Part shown: positions 15,260 to 24,501 of the stretch, piece by piece
Layout of the letters: each line of letters starts with the position of its first letter
Numbering within the stretch: position 1 is the first letter of the stretch
Assembly (NCBI GenBank): GCA_035710745.1
Contig: DASTCX010000006.1
Span: 1 to 64,000, forward strand
Source: Candidatus Eremiobacteraceae bacterium
GTDB lineage: Bacteria > Vulcanimicrobiota > Vulcanimicrobiia > Eremiobacterales > Eremiobacteraceae
Length of the DNA: 64,000 nucleotides
Direction: 5' to 3'
Notes under the pieces: model-generated
What the model was told of the DNA's origin: nothing
The model's database searches: none
The model's input: the letters and a program-made list of their open reading frames with translations, nothing else
Program-made: the position numbers and the translations under genes

Positions 15260-18037
15260 ATGGATAACGATGCAGTGACGAAGCAAGCCACGTCTCGCGC
15301 GTCGGAACTGTTGTTTGGGCGCGACGCCGAGCTGCGCATTCTCGAGCAACGTCTCGACAGCATCGGCGAACACGGGTCCGCTTTGCTTTTCCACGGAGAT
15401 CCTGGCGTTGGTAAGACCGCTGTTCTCGCTGCAGCAAAGATGCTTGCGTCCAAGAAGCGCTTTTTGGTTCTCAGTATTGCCGGCGTCCAAACGGAGACGA
15501 ATCTTCCGTTTGCCGGTCTCTACGAGCTCGTGCGCCCGCTGCTCGACAAAATGGAGCGCCTGCCAAAAGCACAGCAAAACGCGCTTCGCGCCGCTTTTGG
15601 ACTGGTTGAACGTTCCTCAGCCGATCACTTTGTCGTTGCTTTAGGAGCGCTCGACCTTCTAGCGGAAGCCGCATCGGAACGCCCACTACTGTTGCTTGTC
15701 GATGACGTGCAATGGTTGGACCAATCGAGTACGGCCGTCCTCGCATTTATCGCGCGACGATTGGAATCCGAGCCGATCTTCATGCTGGTTGGAAATCGGG
15801 ACCCTGACGGGACACCGTTAGATCGAATTATTCCGAAGTTACGTCTCGATGCACTCGACGATTTAGCTGCTAGCGCATTGTTGCACGCGCACTACTCTGA
15901 GCTTCCGGCGCTTCTCCGCGACAAAGTACTTCGGGAGGCGGCTGGAAACCCGCTAGCGCTCGTTGAGTTGCCAAAAGCCATCACGTCCGATTCCTACGGC
16001 GGGTTATTGCCAGAACCTCTGCCCCTAACAACACGGTTAGAGGACGCGTTCGCGTCGCGCATCTCCGAGTTACCGCTTTCCACCCGCCATTTGTTGCTTG
16101 CTGCTGCGCTTGATGAACAGTCGAACCTAGCTGAGATAATGAGCGTCGCAACGCTCCTTAGCGGTGAGGAACTTCCGCTCGAGGTACTAACGCCGGCTAC
16201 ACGCGCTGGGCTGCTTACTGTTGACAGTATGGATGTTCGCTTCAAACATCCGCTTATGCGCTCCGCCGTTCATAACGCCGCGAGTCTCGCGGAACGAGTC
16301 GCCGCGCACTCGGCGTTGGCGACAGTATTGCGGAACGATGCCGACCGGCGAGCCTGGCATCGGGCTGCGGCGACTGTTGGGCCGGACGACACGGTGGCTG
16401 AAGAGCTTGAAGCGGCTGCAATTCGGGCTCAGCAGCGCGGCGACGTGCCGGTCGCAGTTCAGGCACTCGATCGTGCGACCGAGCTGAGCGCGGACCCGGC
16501 TCGACGAGCGCGTTGTTTGCTAAAAGGCGTGGAACTCGCATTTGACATCGGCTGGCGAGACGTTGTCGTCCGGCTCCTTCAGCGAGCTGCAACCTTGAAA
16601 GTACCGCCCCGAGATCGCTTCAGGTTGATGTGGTACGGCGAGGCATTGAGTCGAAGCATCTCGGGCTCTCAAGCTTTGAGCGAGATTGCAGATAACATCA
16701 AAAGGAGTGATGACGTCGATCTTGCGTTGGATCTACTTTCAGGTCCCGCAACATATGGTTGGTGGGCCGAGCCGGACGAACAGGTGTGCAACAAGGTCAT
16801 CGCGGCCGTCGAACGCGCGCGAATATCATCGCAAGAAGACTCGAGGTTTCTTCTGATCCTTGCCATGACCGCCCCGATCGACCGTGGCGCGTCTGTCGTC
16901 GCTTCTCTGAAGCGGCTAGCTAAGAATGCTGATGGTAATCCTCGCGCGGCATATTTGTTAGGAATGGCCGCCACGCAAGTCGGAGAGTTTGACTTGGTGG
17001 AGCGCTTTTTTACGATTGCCGCGTCGGGCTTTCGGAGTGACGGTAGACTGGCACTGTTGACCCACGTATTGGTCTTGCGCGCGTGGAGCGCCATTTACTT
17101 AGGAAATCGGAATGCCTCCATTGCGAATGCCGAAGAAGGGTTGCGATTGGCCACGGAAACGGACCAAACGATTTATGTCGCGCTTGCCCAAGCAGCTGTG
17201 GCGATGTTGGCTGCGCTACGTGGTGAACACGATAGCGCGGAAGCGTTGGCTGACGAGGCGGAGCGCGCCTCGTTGCGCATCGGCACAGTTGTCGCGGAAA
17301 TACAAATGGTTAGAGGCGTAAATGCGCTGACCGCTCAGCGATATGCCGATGCATACTCGCACCTTCATCGGATGTTTGACCGCTCGGACAGCGCGTATCA
17401 CCCCATGAGGCAATATTTTTTCATCGGTGACTTGGTTGAAGCCGCCATTCAGAGCGGGCATCGAGACGAAGCGAATGTTATCCTAGCGGACGTTGAAGAT
17501 GTCGCACGGCGCACTCCATCATCGCAACTCCACCAGGCTTTACAATACGCACGTGCTATCCTCGTCGCAGACGATGATCCGGATCGCGAGCGGCTATTCG
17601 AGGGCGCGTTGTCGGAGGGGGTTATTCGCTCCCCCTTCACCCTGGCACGCATTCGTCTAGCTTATGGCGCTTGGCTGCGACGTGCGCGGCGCCTAAAGGA
17701 CGCCCGGTCACCGCTACGAGCTGCGATGGAAGCGTTTGACATGTATGACGCGTTTCCGTGGAGCGAACGCGCGCGAAAAGAACTTCGGTCAACCGGTATT
17801 TCGGTCGAGGGGCGAACGCCAGAATTGCGAGATCGCTTGACCCCCCAGGAGTTACAGATCGCTTTGATGGCGGCGACAGGTTTGTCGAACCGCGAAATCG
17901 GCCAGAAGCTGTTCCTCTCGCATAGAACCGTGGGCTCCCATCTTTATCGGATATTTCCGAAGCTCAACATCACGACCAGGTTCCAGCTGCGGGATGTCCT
18001 TGCCGACGGTGGGGCCCAGAACGCCGATGCTACCTAA
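15260..18037 (+). CDS. Large ATP-binding LuxR-family regulator (LAL/MalT type)
   Basis: The 925-residue protein has an N-terminal STAND-type ATPase with Walker A GDPGVGKTAV (about residues 45-54) and Walker B LLLLVDDVQWLD. A long helical-repeat middle region follows, and then a C-terminal LuxR helix-turn-helix (LTPQELQIALMAATGLSNRE with HRTVGSHLYRIFPKL). Such regulators switch on promoters when a ligand releases ATP-driven autoinhibition. It is divergent from the ten-gene minus-strand run that begins with RidA, making that run its best candidate target, which is inference. Codon use is less GC-biased than in the right half of the window. Confidence 0.9.
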   Translation: MDNDAVTKQATSRASELLFGRDAELRILEQRLDSIGEHGSALLFHGDPGVGKTAVLAAAKMLASKKRFLVLSIAGVQTETNLPFAGLYELVRPLLDKMERLPKAQQNALRAAFGLVERSSADHFVVALGALDLLAEAASERPLLLLVDDVQWLDQSSTAVLAFIARRLESEPIFMLVGNRDPDGTPLDRIIPKLRLDALDDLAASALLHAHYSELPALLRDKVLREAAGNPLALVELPKAITSDSYGGLLPEPLPLTTRLEDAFASRISELPLSTRHLLLAAALDEQSNLAEIMSVATLLSGEELPLEVLTPATRAGLLTVDSMDVRFKHPLMRSAVHNAASLAERVAAHSALATVLRNDADRRAWHRAAATVGPDDTVAEELEAAAIRAQQRGDVPVAVQALDRATELSADPARRARCLLKGVELAFDIGWRDVVVRLLQRAATLKVPPRDRFRLMWYGEALSRSISGSQALSEIADNIKRSDDVDLALDLLSGPATYGWWAEPDEQVCNKVIAAVERARISSQEDSRFLLILAMTAPIDRGASVVASLKRLAKNADGNPRAAYLLGMAATQVGEFDLVERFFTIAASGFRSDGRLALLTHVLVLRAWSAIYLGNRNASIANAEEGLRLATETDQTIYVALAQAAVAMLAALRGEHDSAEALADEAERASLRIGTVVAEIQMVRGVNALTAQRYADAYSHLHRMFDRSDSAYHPMRQYFFIGDLVEAAIQSGHRDEANVILADVEDVARRTPSSQLHQALQYARAILVADDDPDRERLFEGALSEGVIRSPFTLARIRLAYGAWLRRARRLKDARSPLRAAMEAFDMYDAFPWSERARKELRSTGISVEGRTPELRDRLTPQELQIALMAATGLSNREIGQKLFLSHRTVGSHLYRIFPKLNITTRFQLRDVLADGGAQNADAT

Positions 18038-18080
18038 GAGTGTGCAGACTTCCTCACCCGGTTAGTGCTACCATGTCATC

Positions 18081-18365
18081 ATGCTCGTCAACTCCATTCA
18101 CTACACCTTTGCTGCCGAAGATGCAGACAAAGCCGCATCGATCTTAGGAGAGCTTCGCGACAAATCGCGAAAGGAAGAGGGCGTCATTTCATTCGAGGTG
18201 GGTCGCGGTCAAGAAGACCCGAACGTGTTCGCGTTATGGGAAGGGTATCGCGATAAGGCGGCTCGCGATGCTCACTTTGCGTCCGATCATTTTATCCGTC
18301 TCGTCGTGAACGGTATTCGACCGCTTGCTCAAAGGCGCGACTTCGTGGCGGTCGTTCCCCTATGA
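18081..18365 (+). CDS. Antibiotic biosynthesis monooxygenase (ABM) domain protein
   Basis: The 94-residue protein is a single dimeric ABM domain (ferredoxin-like fold): VNSIHYTFAAEDADKAASIL, EEGVISFEVGRGQEDPNVFA, LWEGYRDKAARDAHFAS, and HFIRLV. The family includes quinol monooxygenases and many small proteins of unknown substrate. It starts 43 bases after the LuxR-type gene in the same direction, so it may be co-transcribed with it. Confidence 0.85.
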   Translation: MLVNSIHYTFAAEDADKAASILGELRDKSRKEEGVISFEVGRGQEDPNVFALWEGYRDKAARDAHFASDHFIRLVVNGIRPLAQRRDFVAVVPL

Positions 18366-18379
18366 ACGCGTGGTCCGTT

Positions 18380-18733
18380 CTAGCTCGCTAAACGCCCACA
18401 CGATGAACAAAGCAGCGTGACGCTCTGAAGTGCCGGGATTGCGAGGCAAAAAAGTACAGCGCGTTCGTTTGGCGTGACCATCAGCACCTCTGCTACGCGA
18501 TGCAACATGGAGACCGAGGGTTGCGCGAGCTTTCGGCTTTCGAGCCTCGCATACCACCCGCGACTGACACCGATTGCCTCGGCAAGCTCTTCCTGTGTAA
18601 CTGGGCGGCCCCTACGTGATTTCAGACGTTCGTAGCCACCAAGCATCTTTGCGGCAGGATCGATCCGACGGCGTAGATTTACTAGAAACTCACGCCGGTC
18701 ATCCAGTGGGGTCACCTGTGCCTCTCCAAACAT
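18380..18733 (-). CDS. XRE-family helix-turn-helix regulator
   Basis: The 117-residue protein has a central HTH: RGRPVTQEELAEAIGVSRGW followed by YARLESRKLAQPSVSMLHRVAEVL. This is the N-terminal domain of the MmyB-like regulators, which usually carry a C-terminal ligand-binding (PAS-like) domain. Here the protein ends soon after the HTH with a Cys-containing tail (LCSSCGRLAS), so it may be a truncated copy. It is convergent with the ABM gene with a 14-base gap. Confidence 0.8.
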   Translation of the reverse strand: MFGEAQVTPLDDRREFLVNLRRRIDPAAKMLGGYERLKSRRGRPVTQEELAEAIGVSRGWYARLESRKLAQPSVSMLHRVAEVLMVTPNERAVLFCLAIPALQSVTLLCSSCGRLAS

Positions 18734-18908
18734 GCTCAGACCTTCCTAGTGCAACAGCCCGAAGCGCTCGGGCTTCGTGAATCGTTTCGCGCAACGCGCT
18801 TCACCAACAATGGTAGGCGCGCGCTCATAGTCTCGTCATCAGTCACACGACTGAACAATGAGGCTGATCTCGGGACGTGAAACGCACGCGACTAGGGCGA
18901 ATGACTGC

Positions 18909-18942
18909 AAAACCCGCATCGCTAAAGAGCGCCGCGGGTTTT
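18909..18942 (-). terminator. Strong hairpin terminator after sulfate operon
   Basis: AAAACCCGC and GCGGGTTTT enclose an inner CGCT-AAAG-AGCG stem. The structure lies 31 bases beyond the cysA stop. It ends in a T-run on the minus strand and a similar run on the plus strand, so it could act in both directions. Confidence 0.75.
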
Positions 18943-18973
18943 CGATGTCAGGCGACTCGACAAAAGGCAGGCG

Positions 18974-19948
18974 CTAACCGGCTGCCTCGAGGGCCGGCGG
19001 AAACGCTCTCGTGCGGCTCGGGCGGACGTGCACGATCTGTTCGCGGCCGAGTTCGAGTTGTTCGGCTTCATCGCGCGTGACCTGCGCCCAGAGCGCCCGG
19101 CCGTCGGCGAGCGACAGATGGACGCGCACTTCGAACCCGATGTGCGTGATGCGATCGATCATCGCCTCGACACTATCGGCGGTCGCCTCCGTGCGGATGT
19201 CGATGTCATGCGGCCGGATGAACGTGTCGCCGACCTGATTGACCGGGCCGATGAACTTCATGACGAACTCGCTCACGGGCGACTCGTAAACCTCGCGCGG
19301 ACTGCCGACTTGCTCGATCCGGCCTCGATTCATGACGGCGATGAAATCGGCGACTTCCATCGCTTCTTCCTGATCGTGCGTGACGAAGATCGTGGTGACG
19401 TGCACGTCATCGTGCAAGCGTCGTAACCACGTCCGCAGATCTTTGCGTACGTTGGCGTCGAGCGCGCCGAAGGGCTCGTCGAGCAGCAGCATCTGAGGTT
19501 CGACCGCGAGCGCACGCGCAAGCGCCATCCGTTGGCGCTGGCCGCCGGAGAGCTGCGACGGATAGCGATCGGCGAAGCCCTCGAGCTGCACGAGGCTCAA
19601 CAGTTCGTCCACCCGCCCGCGGATGAACGACTTGCCGCGCCGCCGCACCGTCAGGCCGAACGCGACGTTGTCGCGCACTGACATGTGCTTGAAAGCGGCA
19701 TAGTGCTGGAAGACGAATCCGACACCGCGTTCTTGGGGCGACATCGTGCCCGCATCGTCGCCGAGAATCCAGATGCGCCCGCTATCGGGCTGCTCCAACC
19801 CGGCGATCAGGCGCAGAAGCGTCGACTTGCCGCTGCCGGACGGGCCAAGCAGTGCAGTGAGCGAGCCGCGCGGCACGTCGAGATCGACGCCGTCGAGCGC
19901 GAGGAAGCTTCCGTATCGCTTCGTCAGACCACGAGTGCGGATCGCCAT
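18974..19948 (-). CDS. cysA: Sulfate/thiosulfate ABC transporter ATP-binding protein
   Basis: The 324-residue ATPase has Walker [10 protein letters not shown], the signature [15 protein letters not shown], Walker [13 protein letters not shown] and the H-loop [16 protein letters not shown]-terminal TOBE-like regulatory domain follows ([13 protein letters not shown]). It starts at ATG 19948, where the start codon overlaps the cysW stop (TAATG), so translation is probably coupled. A longer in-frame reading to 20626 is antisense-type noise inside cysW. As the last gene of the operon it powers sulfate import through CysT/CysW. Confidence 0.9.
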   Translation of the reverse strand: MAIRTRGLTKRYGSFLALDGVDLDVPRGSLTALLGPSGSGKSTLLRLIAGLEQPDSGRIWILGDDAGTMSPQERGVGFVFQHYAAFKHMSVRDNVAFGLTVRRRGKSFIRGRVDELLSLVQLEGFADRYPSQLSGGQRQRMALARALAVEPQMLLLDEPFGALDANVRKDLRTWLRRLHDDVHVTTIFVTHDQEEAMEVADFIAVMNRGRIEQVGSPREVYESPVSEFVMKFIGPVNQVGDTFIRPHDIDIRTEATADSVEAMIDRITHIGFEVRVHLSLADGRALWAQVTRDEAEQLELGREQIVHVRPSRTRAFPPALEAAG

Positions 19949-20739
19949 TATCGTTTCTCCTTGCCTGCGACCCAGTGCATCACCGCGAGCGTCGCAAACG
20001 CGAGCAGTGCCAGCACCACGGCCGCCGTGTAGCTTCCCACGGGATCGAACGCCTGATAGCGGTCCTCGACGTACAGCGTCAGCGGCTGCGTCAGGCCTGC
20101 AAGGTGTCCTGAGACGACGCTCACGGCGCCGAATTCGCCGAGCGATCGTGCGGTCGTGAGGACGACGCCGTAGACGACGCCCCAACGGATGGCCGGCAGC
20201 GTGACCTTGAAAAAGGTCTGCCACGGATCGGCGCCGAGCACCGCGGCCGCCTGTTCTTGGTCGGTGCCTATCTCGACGAGCGTCGGCGCGACCTCGCGGA
20301 CGACGAACGGAACCGACACGAAGATCGTGGCGAGCACCAAGCCGGGGAACGAGAAAAGGACGTGAATGCCGTGGCTCATCAACCAAGCGCCGAATGCGCT
20401 GTCGCGGCCGTATAAGATGAAGAGCGCGAGGCCGACGACGACAGGCGACACGGCGAACGGCAAATCGATGAGCGCGTCGAGCACCCGTTTGCCTGCGAAT
20501 TCGCTGCGGACGAGAGCGATCGCGCAGATGATGCCAAACGCGGTGTTGGCCGGCACGACGATGGCGACGATCGCGATCGTGAGCCAGAGCGCGTGAAGAG
20601 CGTCCGGGGCTGTGAGTGCGGCCCACACGGCCGGTAGGCCGGAACTGAACGTGTTGAAGAAAACGACGGCGAGCGGCAACACGAGGAGCAACGCGAGATA
20701 ACCAAGCGCGGTCGACCGGAGCGCGATCTTAGCCGCCAT
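19948..20739 (-). CDS. cysW: Sulfate ABC transporter permease CysW
   Basis: The 263-residue inner-membrane protein has about six helices and the binding-protein-dependent transport signature [21 protein letters not shown] (the EAA loop that contacts the ATPase), followed by SLGEFGAV. It pairs with CysT as the permease heterodimer. The stop overlaps the cysA start by one base, and the start overlaps the end of cysT by 11 bases, so all four genes form one operon. Confidence 0.9.
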   Translation of the reverse strand: MAAKIALRSTALGYLALLLVLPLAVVFFNTFSSGLPAVWAALTAPDALHALWLTIAIVAIVVPANTAFGIICAIALVRSEFAGKRVLDALIDLPFAVSPVVVGLALFILYGRDSAFGAWLMSHGIHVLFSFPGLVLATIFVSVPFVVREVAPTLVEIGTDQEQAAAVLGADPWQTFFKVTLPAIRWGVVYGVVLTTARSLGEFGAVSVVSGHLAGLTQPLTLYVEDRYQAFDPVGSYTAAVVLALLAFATLAVMHWVAGKEKR

Positions 20740-21541
20740 GGCCCACCTTCTTGCGTAGGCCGGCCACGACGGCGATCACGATGACGGCGAGCGCGAGTAG
20801 CACGACGGAGAGAGCCGCCGCGCCCGAGACGTCGCCGCTCTCGATCTGTCCGAAGATATAGACCGACGCGACTTCCGTCTTGAACGGGATGTTGCCGGTC
20901 ATGAGAACGACCGAACCGAACTCGCCCATGGATCGCGCGAATGCGAGCGACATCCCCGAGAGCAGCGACGGGACGAGCGCCGGCAAGACGATCCTGTAGA
21001 ATATCGTGAGCCGCGACGCGCCGAGCGAGGCGGCGGCCTCCTCCGTTTCTTTGTCGAGTTCCATGAGCACCGGCTGGACCGAGCGCACGACGAATGGCAG
21101 CGTGACGAACAGCAGCGCCAAGCCGACGCCGAGCTGCGTGTAGGCGAGATGCACGCCGAGCGGACTGCGCGGGCCGTACAAAGCCAGCAGCGTCAGCCCG
21201 GCGACGATCGTCGGAAGCGCGAAAGGCAGGTCGATGATCGCGTTGACGATGGGCTTGCCGAAAAAGTCGTCGCGAACGAGCACCCAAGCGACGATCGTGC
21301 CGAAGATCGCGTTGACGACGCACACGCCGACCGATGCGACGAGCGTGAGGCGCAAGGCCGCAAGCGCCTCGGGGCTCGTGACCGCCTCGACGAATCCACC
21401 GACGCCTCCGGTTGCCGCACGCCAGACGACAGCGGCGAGCGGGATCATCACGACGGCGGTCAGGAATATGGTCGCGATGCCCGGCGCCATCGGCAAGCCG
21501 ACCACCGGTTTTGCGCGTGAGCGGCGTTGAGGGCGGACCAC
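20729..21541 (-). CDS. cysT: Sulfate ABC transporter permease CysT/CysU
   Basis: The 270-residue permease carries the EAA loop EEAAASLGASRLTIFYRIVL and SMGEFGSVVL, plus about six hydrophobic helices. I chose the GTG at 21541 (13 bases after the binding-protein stop). An in-frame ATG at 21490 (MAPGIATIF) is the main alternative; neither has a strong ribosome-binding site. Reading further upstream gives low-complexity Arg/Ser sequence antisense to the binding-protein gene and is not coding. Confidence 0.85.
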   Translation of the reverse strand: MVRPQRRSRAKPVVGLPMAPGIATIFLTAVVMIPLAAVVWRAATGGVGGFVEAVTSPEALAALRLTLVASVGVCVVNAIFGTIVAWVLVRDDFFGKPIVNAIIDLPFALPTIVAGLTLLALYGPRSPLGVHLAYTQLGVGLALLFVTLPFVVRSVQPVLMELDKETEEAAASLGASRLTIFYRIVLPALVPSLLSGMSLAFARSMGEFGSVVLMTGNIPFKTEVASVYIFGQIESGDVSGAAALSVVLLALAVIVIAVVAGLRKKVGHGG

Positions 21542-21554
21542 CCCCGCCGCGATG

Positions 21555-22544
21555 CTAGTGACCAACCGAAACGCCGATCTTCGCTTCGATCTGCGCGACG
21601 ATGCCGGTATGCGGATCGAAGAACTGGGTCTGGACGGCATCCCAGCCGCCGAAGTCGGAGATCCTGGAAAGATGCGCGACTTTCGGGAAATTGAACGTCT
21701 TCGCGATCGACTCGACGACCGGGCGATAGCCGAACCCGCCGAAGATGTTCTGTGCGGTCGGCGAGTAGAGGAAGTCGACGAAGGCCTGGGCGGCGAGCGC
21801 GTTCCGGCTGCCCTTGACGGTCGCCACCGGATTCTCGATGAGGATCGTGTCGTCGGGGACGATGTAGTCGATCGCGTTGCCCGCGCGTTTGGCTTGTATC
21901 GCCTCGTTCTCGTACGCGAGCATCGCGTCGCCCTTGCCGCCGACGAAAGTCTGCATCGACTCACGGGCGCTCTTGTCCTGGACCGCGACGTGCGCGAAGA
22001 GGTCGCCGAGATACGCGATCGCCTGTTGCTGCGACTTGCCCTGCGTGATCTGCGCCCCGTACGCCGCCATGACGTTCCAGCGAGCTCCGCCCGAGGTGAA
22101 CGGGTTCGGCGTGATCACCTCAACGCCGGGCTTCGTCAGGTCGCTCCAGCCGTGGATGCCCTTCGGGTTCCCGGCGCGCACGACGATCACGACGACCGAG
22201 TCGGTGACGATGCCGTGGTACGCATTTTTCGACCAGTTCGGCGAGACGAGCCCATCCTTGACGAGGCGCGTGACGTCCGGCTCGAGGGAGAACGCGACGA
22301 TGTCGGCCGGAAGACCCGCTTCCACCGCTCGGCTCTGGTCGCCCGAAGCGCCGTAGGATTGATCGAACGTCACGCCTTGGCCCGCGGCCGTTCGCGCGAA
22401 CGCCGGGATTATGCCGCCATATGCTTCGCGGGGGGTCGAATAGGCGACGAGCGTGAGATGCGGCGCCGTTTCGGTCCCTGCCGCTCCGGCGCACGTGAGG
22501 ACGAGGGCGGCGGCGGCTGCCAAGAACGAGCTGCGGTTGATCAT
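21555..22544 (-). CDS. sbp: Sulfate-binding periplasmic protein
   Basis: The 329-residue protein has a signal peptide (MINRSSFLAAAAALVLTCAG) and the sulfate/thiosulfate-binding fold: LVAYSTPREAY, GASGDQSRAVEAGLPADIVAFSL, DGLVSPNWS, and a STSGGARWN-type loop reading FTSGGARWN. It captures sulfate or thiosulfate in the periplasm for the CysTWA importer encoded immediately downstream. It is the first gene of the operon. A 20-base motif upstream (22579-22598) is echoed in the divergent porin promoter. Confidence 0.92.
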   Translation of the reverse strand: MINRSSFLAAAAALVLTCAGAAGTETAPHLTLVAYSTPREAYGGIIPAFARTAAGQGVTFDQSYGASGDQSRAVEAGLPADIVAFSLEPDVTRLVKDGLVSPNWSKNAYHGIVTDSVVVIVVRAGNPKGIHGWSDLTKPGVEVITPNPFTSGGARWNVMAAYGAQITQGKSQQQAIAYLGDLFAHVAVQDKSARESMQTFVGGKGDAMLAYENEAIQAKRAGNAIDYIVPDDTILIENPVATVKGSRNALAAQAFVDFLYSPTAQNIFGGFGYRPVVESIAKTFNFPKVAHLSRISDFGGWDAVQTQFFDPHTGIVAQIEAKIGVSVGH

Positions 22545-22578
22545 CGTCTGCTCCCAGGGCTTGTGGATGGACTATTAG

Positions 22579-22598
22579 GTATACCCTATCAAATTAGT
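22579..22598 (-). promoter_or_regulatory. Motif copy 1, upstream of sbp
   Basis: On the minus strand this reads ACTAATTTGATAGGGTATAC, 34 bases before the sbp ATG. It matches the porin-side copy at 22817-22836 at 15 of 20 positions. It may be a regulator-binding site or a shared promoter element. Confidence 0.45.
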
Positions 22599-22816
22599 AT
22601 GGTAGGCGACAGGCCTCAAACTTTCCCCGGTAGTCCTCATTTGCTCGCCTAGGCGCGCCGCGGAGCCCGTCTGCGCGCTTTTCACGGGACGGGAGCGTCG
22701 TTTTGGCTCCATTCTTAAGCCGATCCGAGGGGCATCAGCCCCCCTAGCTGGTCCCAATGGATTGGGCCGCTAGCCCATTGACCGCAGGCTGGAAATCCTT
22801 CATTCTATTAAAGTCT

Positions 22817-22836
22817 ACTGAATTGATAGACAATAC
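22817..22836 (+). promoter_or_regulatory. Motif copy 2, upstream of SLH porin
   Basis: On the plus strand this reads ACTGAATTGATAGACAATAC, about 47 bases before the porin GTG, facing the gene like copy 1 faces sbp. The core TTGATAG and the terminal ATAC are shared. It overlaps a GTCTA / TAGAC inverted repeat. Confidence 0.45.
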
Positions 22837-22883
22837 AACACGTGCGATCCTCGGATCGCCTCAGATATGGAGAGAACCGCGTC

Positions 22884-24479
22884 GTGCTTGCATTGAATTC
22901 AATGGCGATCAGATCGCTGGCCTCGGTGGTCGCCGCTATCACGCTCTGCGCCATGCCGGCTTTCGCCGATGACAACCCGTTTAGCGACGTGCCGCCGAGC
23001 GATCCGGCATATCAAGCAGTCATGCGCCTTTACGAAGAAGGCTACCTCAAGGGTTATCCGAGCGGGTACTTCGACGGCAAGCGCCCGATCACGCGCTACG
23101 AGATGGCCATATTGGTCGATCGGGTGACGACCCAGATCGAGAACGACCTTCAAGCGCCTGGGGGTGCTGCGGGCGTCAGCCCGCGAGACGCAGCGGACGC
23201 GCGCCTACTGCTCCAAGAGTATGGGGCCGACATAAAAGATCTCAAGGCGCGCGAGGCCGCGCTGGAAACGACGACCTCGAGTCTCGCATCGACGCTCGAC
23301 CGCGCGCAGATCCATCTGTACTATTACCTGCGGGCACCGGGCTCGTACACGGAGACGGTCGATGCGTTCGAGCCGGGCGGCAAGCCGATCAAGGCGAGCA
23401 CGGCGATCACGGACGGCGTGTCCACGTACGTCACGGGCACGAACGCACGGGGAACCGGGATCCAGGTCATGCGTCTGAGCCTCAGCGGAAACCTCGACAA
23501 GCAGACGAGCTACGGGATCCGGCTGGAGAACAAGAACTACTTCGGTCAGGCAAACGTGAACGGCTTGGACAACCTGAACCCGAGCATCACCACGTACAAC
23601 GACCAGGGCTTGCTTCGCGTCAACTACATGTTCGTCCGATATCAGTTCCTCAAATCGCCCGTGTACGTCATCGGCGGGAAGTATCGGATGGCCGAGAATC
23701 AGGGTCTCGCCTTCGAGAACGACTACTACAACGGCGCGCTTATCGGATTCACCGGCAGGATGAGCGGCTTCGTCGGCTTCGGCGAACAAGGCGGCCCGGA
23801 TCTGGGCAGCAACTCGCCGTTCGCCTACGTGCCTTCGGGGCTCGCATCGACGGGCGCGGTGCCGCACACGCAGTTCGCCGTCAACTCGCATCTCGAGGCG
23901 CAAGTCAGCTCACACCTGCTGCTCGGAGCAAGCCTCATCGACCTACAAGCGCTTCCGCAGAAGATCTGGTCGACGGTAAAACAGAACTTCGAGTCGTTCA
24001 ATCAGCCGCTTGCGGCCGGATCGGTCTGCGTGGTCTACACGGTGAGCCCGTCGCAGGCGTTGAGCGTGGAAGGGCTCGAGCGACTCGGCAACAATCCGAC
24101 GACGAAGCAGGCGTGGGAAGACAACCGCGCGGTCTGGGCTCAATACACGTTAGGCAGCACGACGCCGGTCGCCGACCACAACTATCTCGAGGTCGGCTAC
24201 GTCGGCACCGGATACAACTCGGTCGTGAACAACAACACCGGACTCAACGGCACGCCGTTCTACACCGGCTACTACACCGCGCAAGCGAACGACCGCCACA
24301 TGGTCTACGCGGGCGTCAACCACTTCGTCAACTCCAACCTCCGAGTCGGCATCGAGTATCTCAACTGGGGGCTCAACGTTCCGGAGCCACTGGTGCCGAG
24401 CAGTTCGATCCCGAACGGTTCCTACATGAGCGTCAACGACAATCGCGCGCTCTTCCTCAACACGCAGGTGACCTTCTAG
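22884..24479 (+). CDS. SLH-domain outer-membrane porin
   Basis: The protein has about 531 residues. A signal peptide is followed by one SLH domain (FSDVPPSDPAYQAVMRLYEE, GYLKGYPSGYFDGKRPITRYE, MAILVDRV), then a coiled-coil stretch (ARLLLQEYGADIKDLKAREA), then a long region of alternating residues typical of beta strands, ending in LFLNTQVTF with a terminal Phe as in outer-membrane barrels. This is the OmpM/SomA-type porin of diderm Terrabacteria, in which SLH binds the cell wall and anchors the outer membrane. The GTG at 22884 has GGAGAG 9 bases upstream; ATG 22902 is the alternative. The divergent sulfate operon suggests it may admit sulfate. Confidence 0.85.
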   Translation: MLALNSMAIRSLASVVAAITLCAMPAFADDNPFSDVPPSDPAYQAVMRLYEEGYLKGYPSGYFDGKRPITRYEMAILVDRVTTQIENDLQAPGGAAGVSPRDAADARLLLQEYGADIKDLKAREAALETTTSSLASTLDRAQIHLYYYLRAPGSYTETVDAFEPGGKPIKASTAITDGVSTYVTGTNARGTGIQVMRLSLSGNLDKQTSYGIRLENKNYFGQANVNGLDNLNPSITTYNDQGLLRVNYMFVRYQFLKSPVYVIGGKYRMAENQGLAFENDYYNGALIGFTGRMSGFVGFGEQGGPDLGSNSPFAYVPSGLASTGAVPHTQFAVNSHLEAQVSSHLLLGASLIDLQALPQKIWSTVKQNFESFNQPLAAGSVCVVYTVSPSQALSVEGLERLGNNPTTKQAWEDNRAVWAQYTLGSTTPVADHNYLEVGYVGTGYNSVVNNNTGLNGTPFYTGYYTAQANDRHMVYAGVNHFVNSNLRVGIEYLNWGLNVPEPLVPSSSIPNGSYMSVNDNRALFLNTQVTF

Positions 24480-24501
24480 CGACGTACCGACGACGTAGCT
24501 C

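Larger units (their letters stand above)
22545..22883. other. Divergent promoter region between sbp and SLH porin, 339 bases
   Basis: No gene is seen. AT-rich stretches near 22570-22605 and 22795-22840 sit before the two divergent genes, and each carries one copy of a related 20-base motif (listed separately). The middle part is GC-rich with no obvious structure. Confidence 0.6.

Noticed and set aside
19949-20626. Long upstream extension of the cysA reading frame
   Set aside because: It is Arg-rich out-of-frame translation of cysW; the real start is the ATG overlapping the cysW stop.
21542-21964. Upstream extension of the cysT frame (Ser/Arg-rich)
   Set aside because: It runs inside the sulfate-binding protein gene in another frame, with low-complexity composition.
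21552-22652. 366-codon plus-strand reading frame opposite sbp
   Set aside because: GC-rich shadow of the sulfate-binding protein gene, dominated by Arg/Asp/Glu dipeptides.
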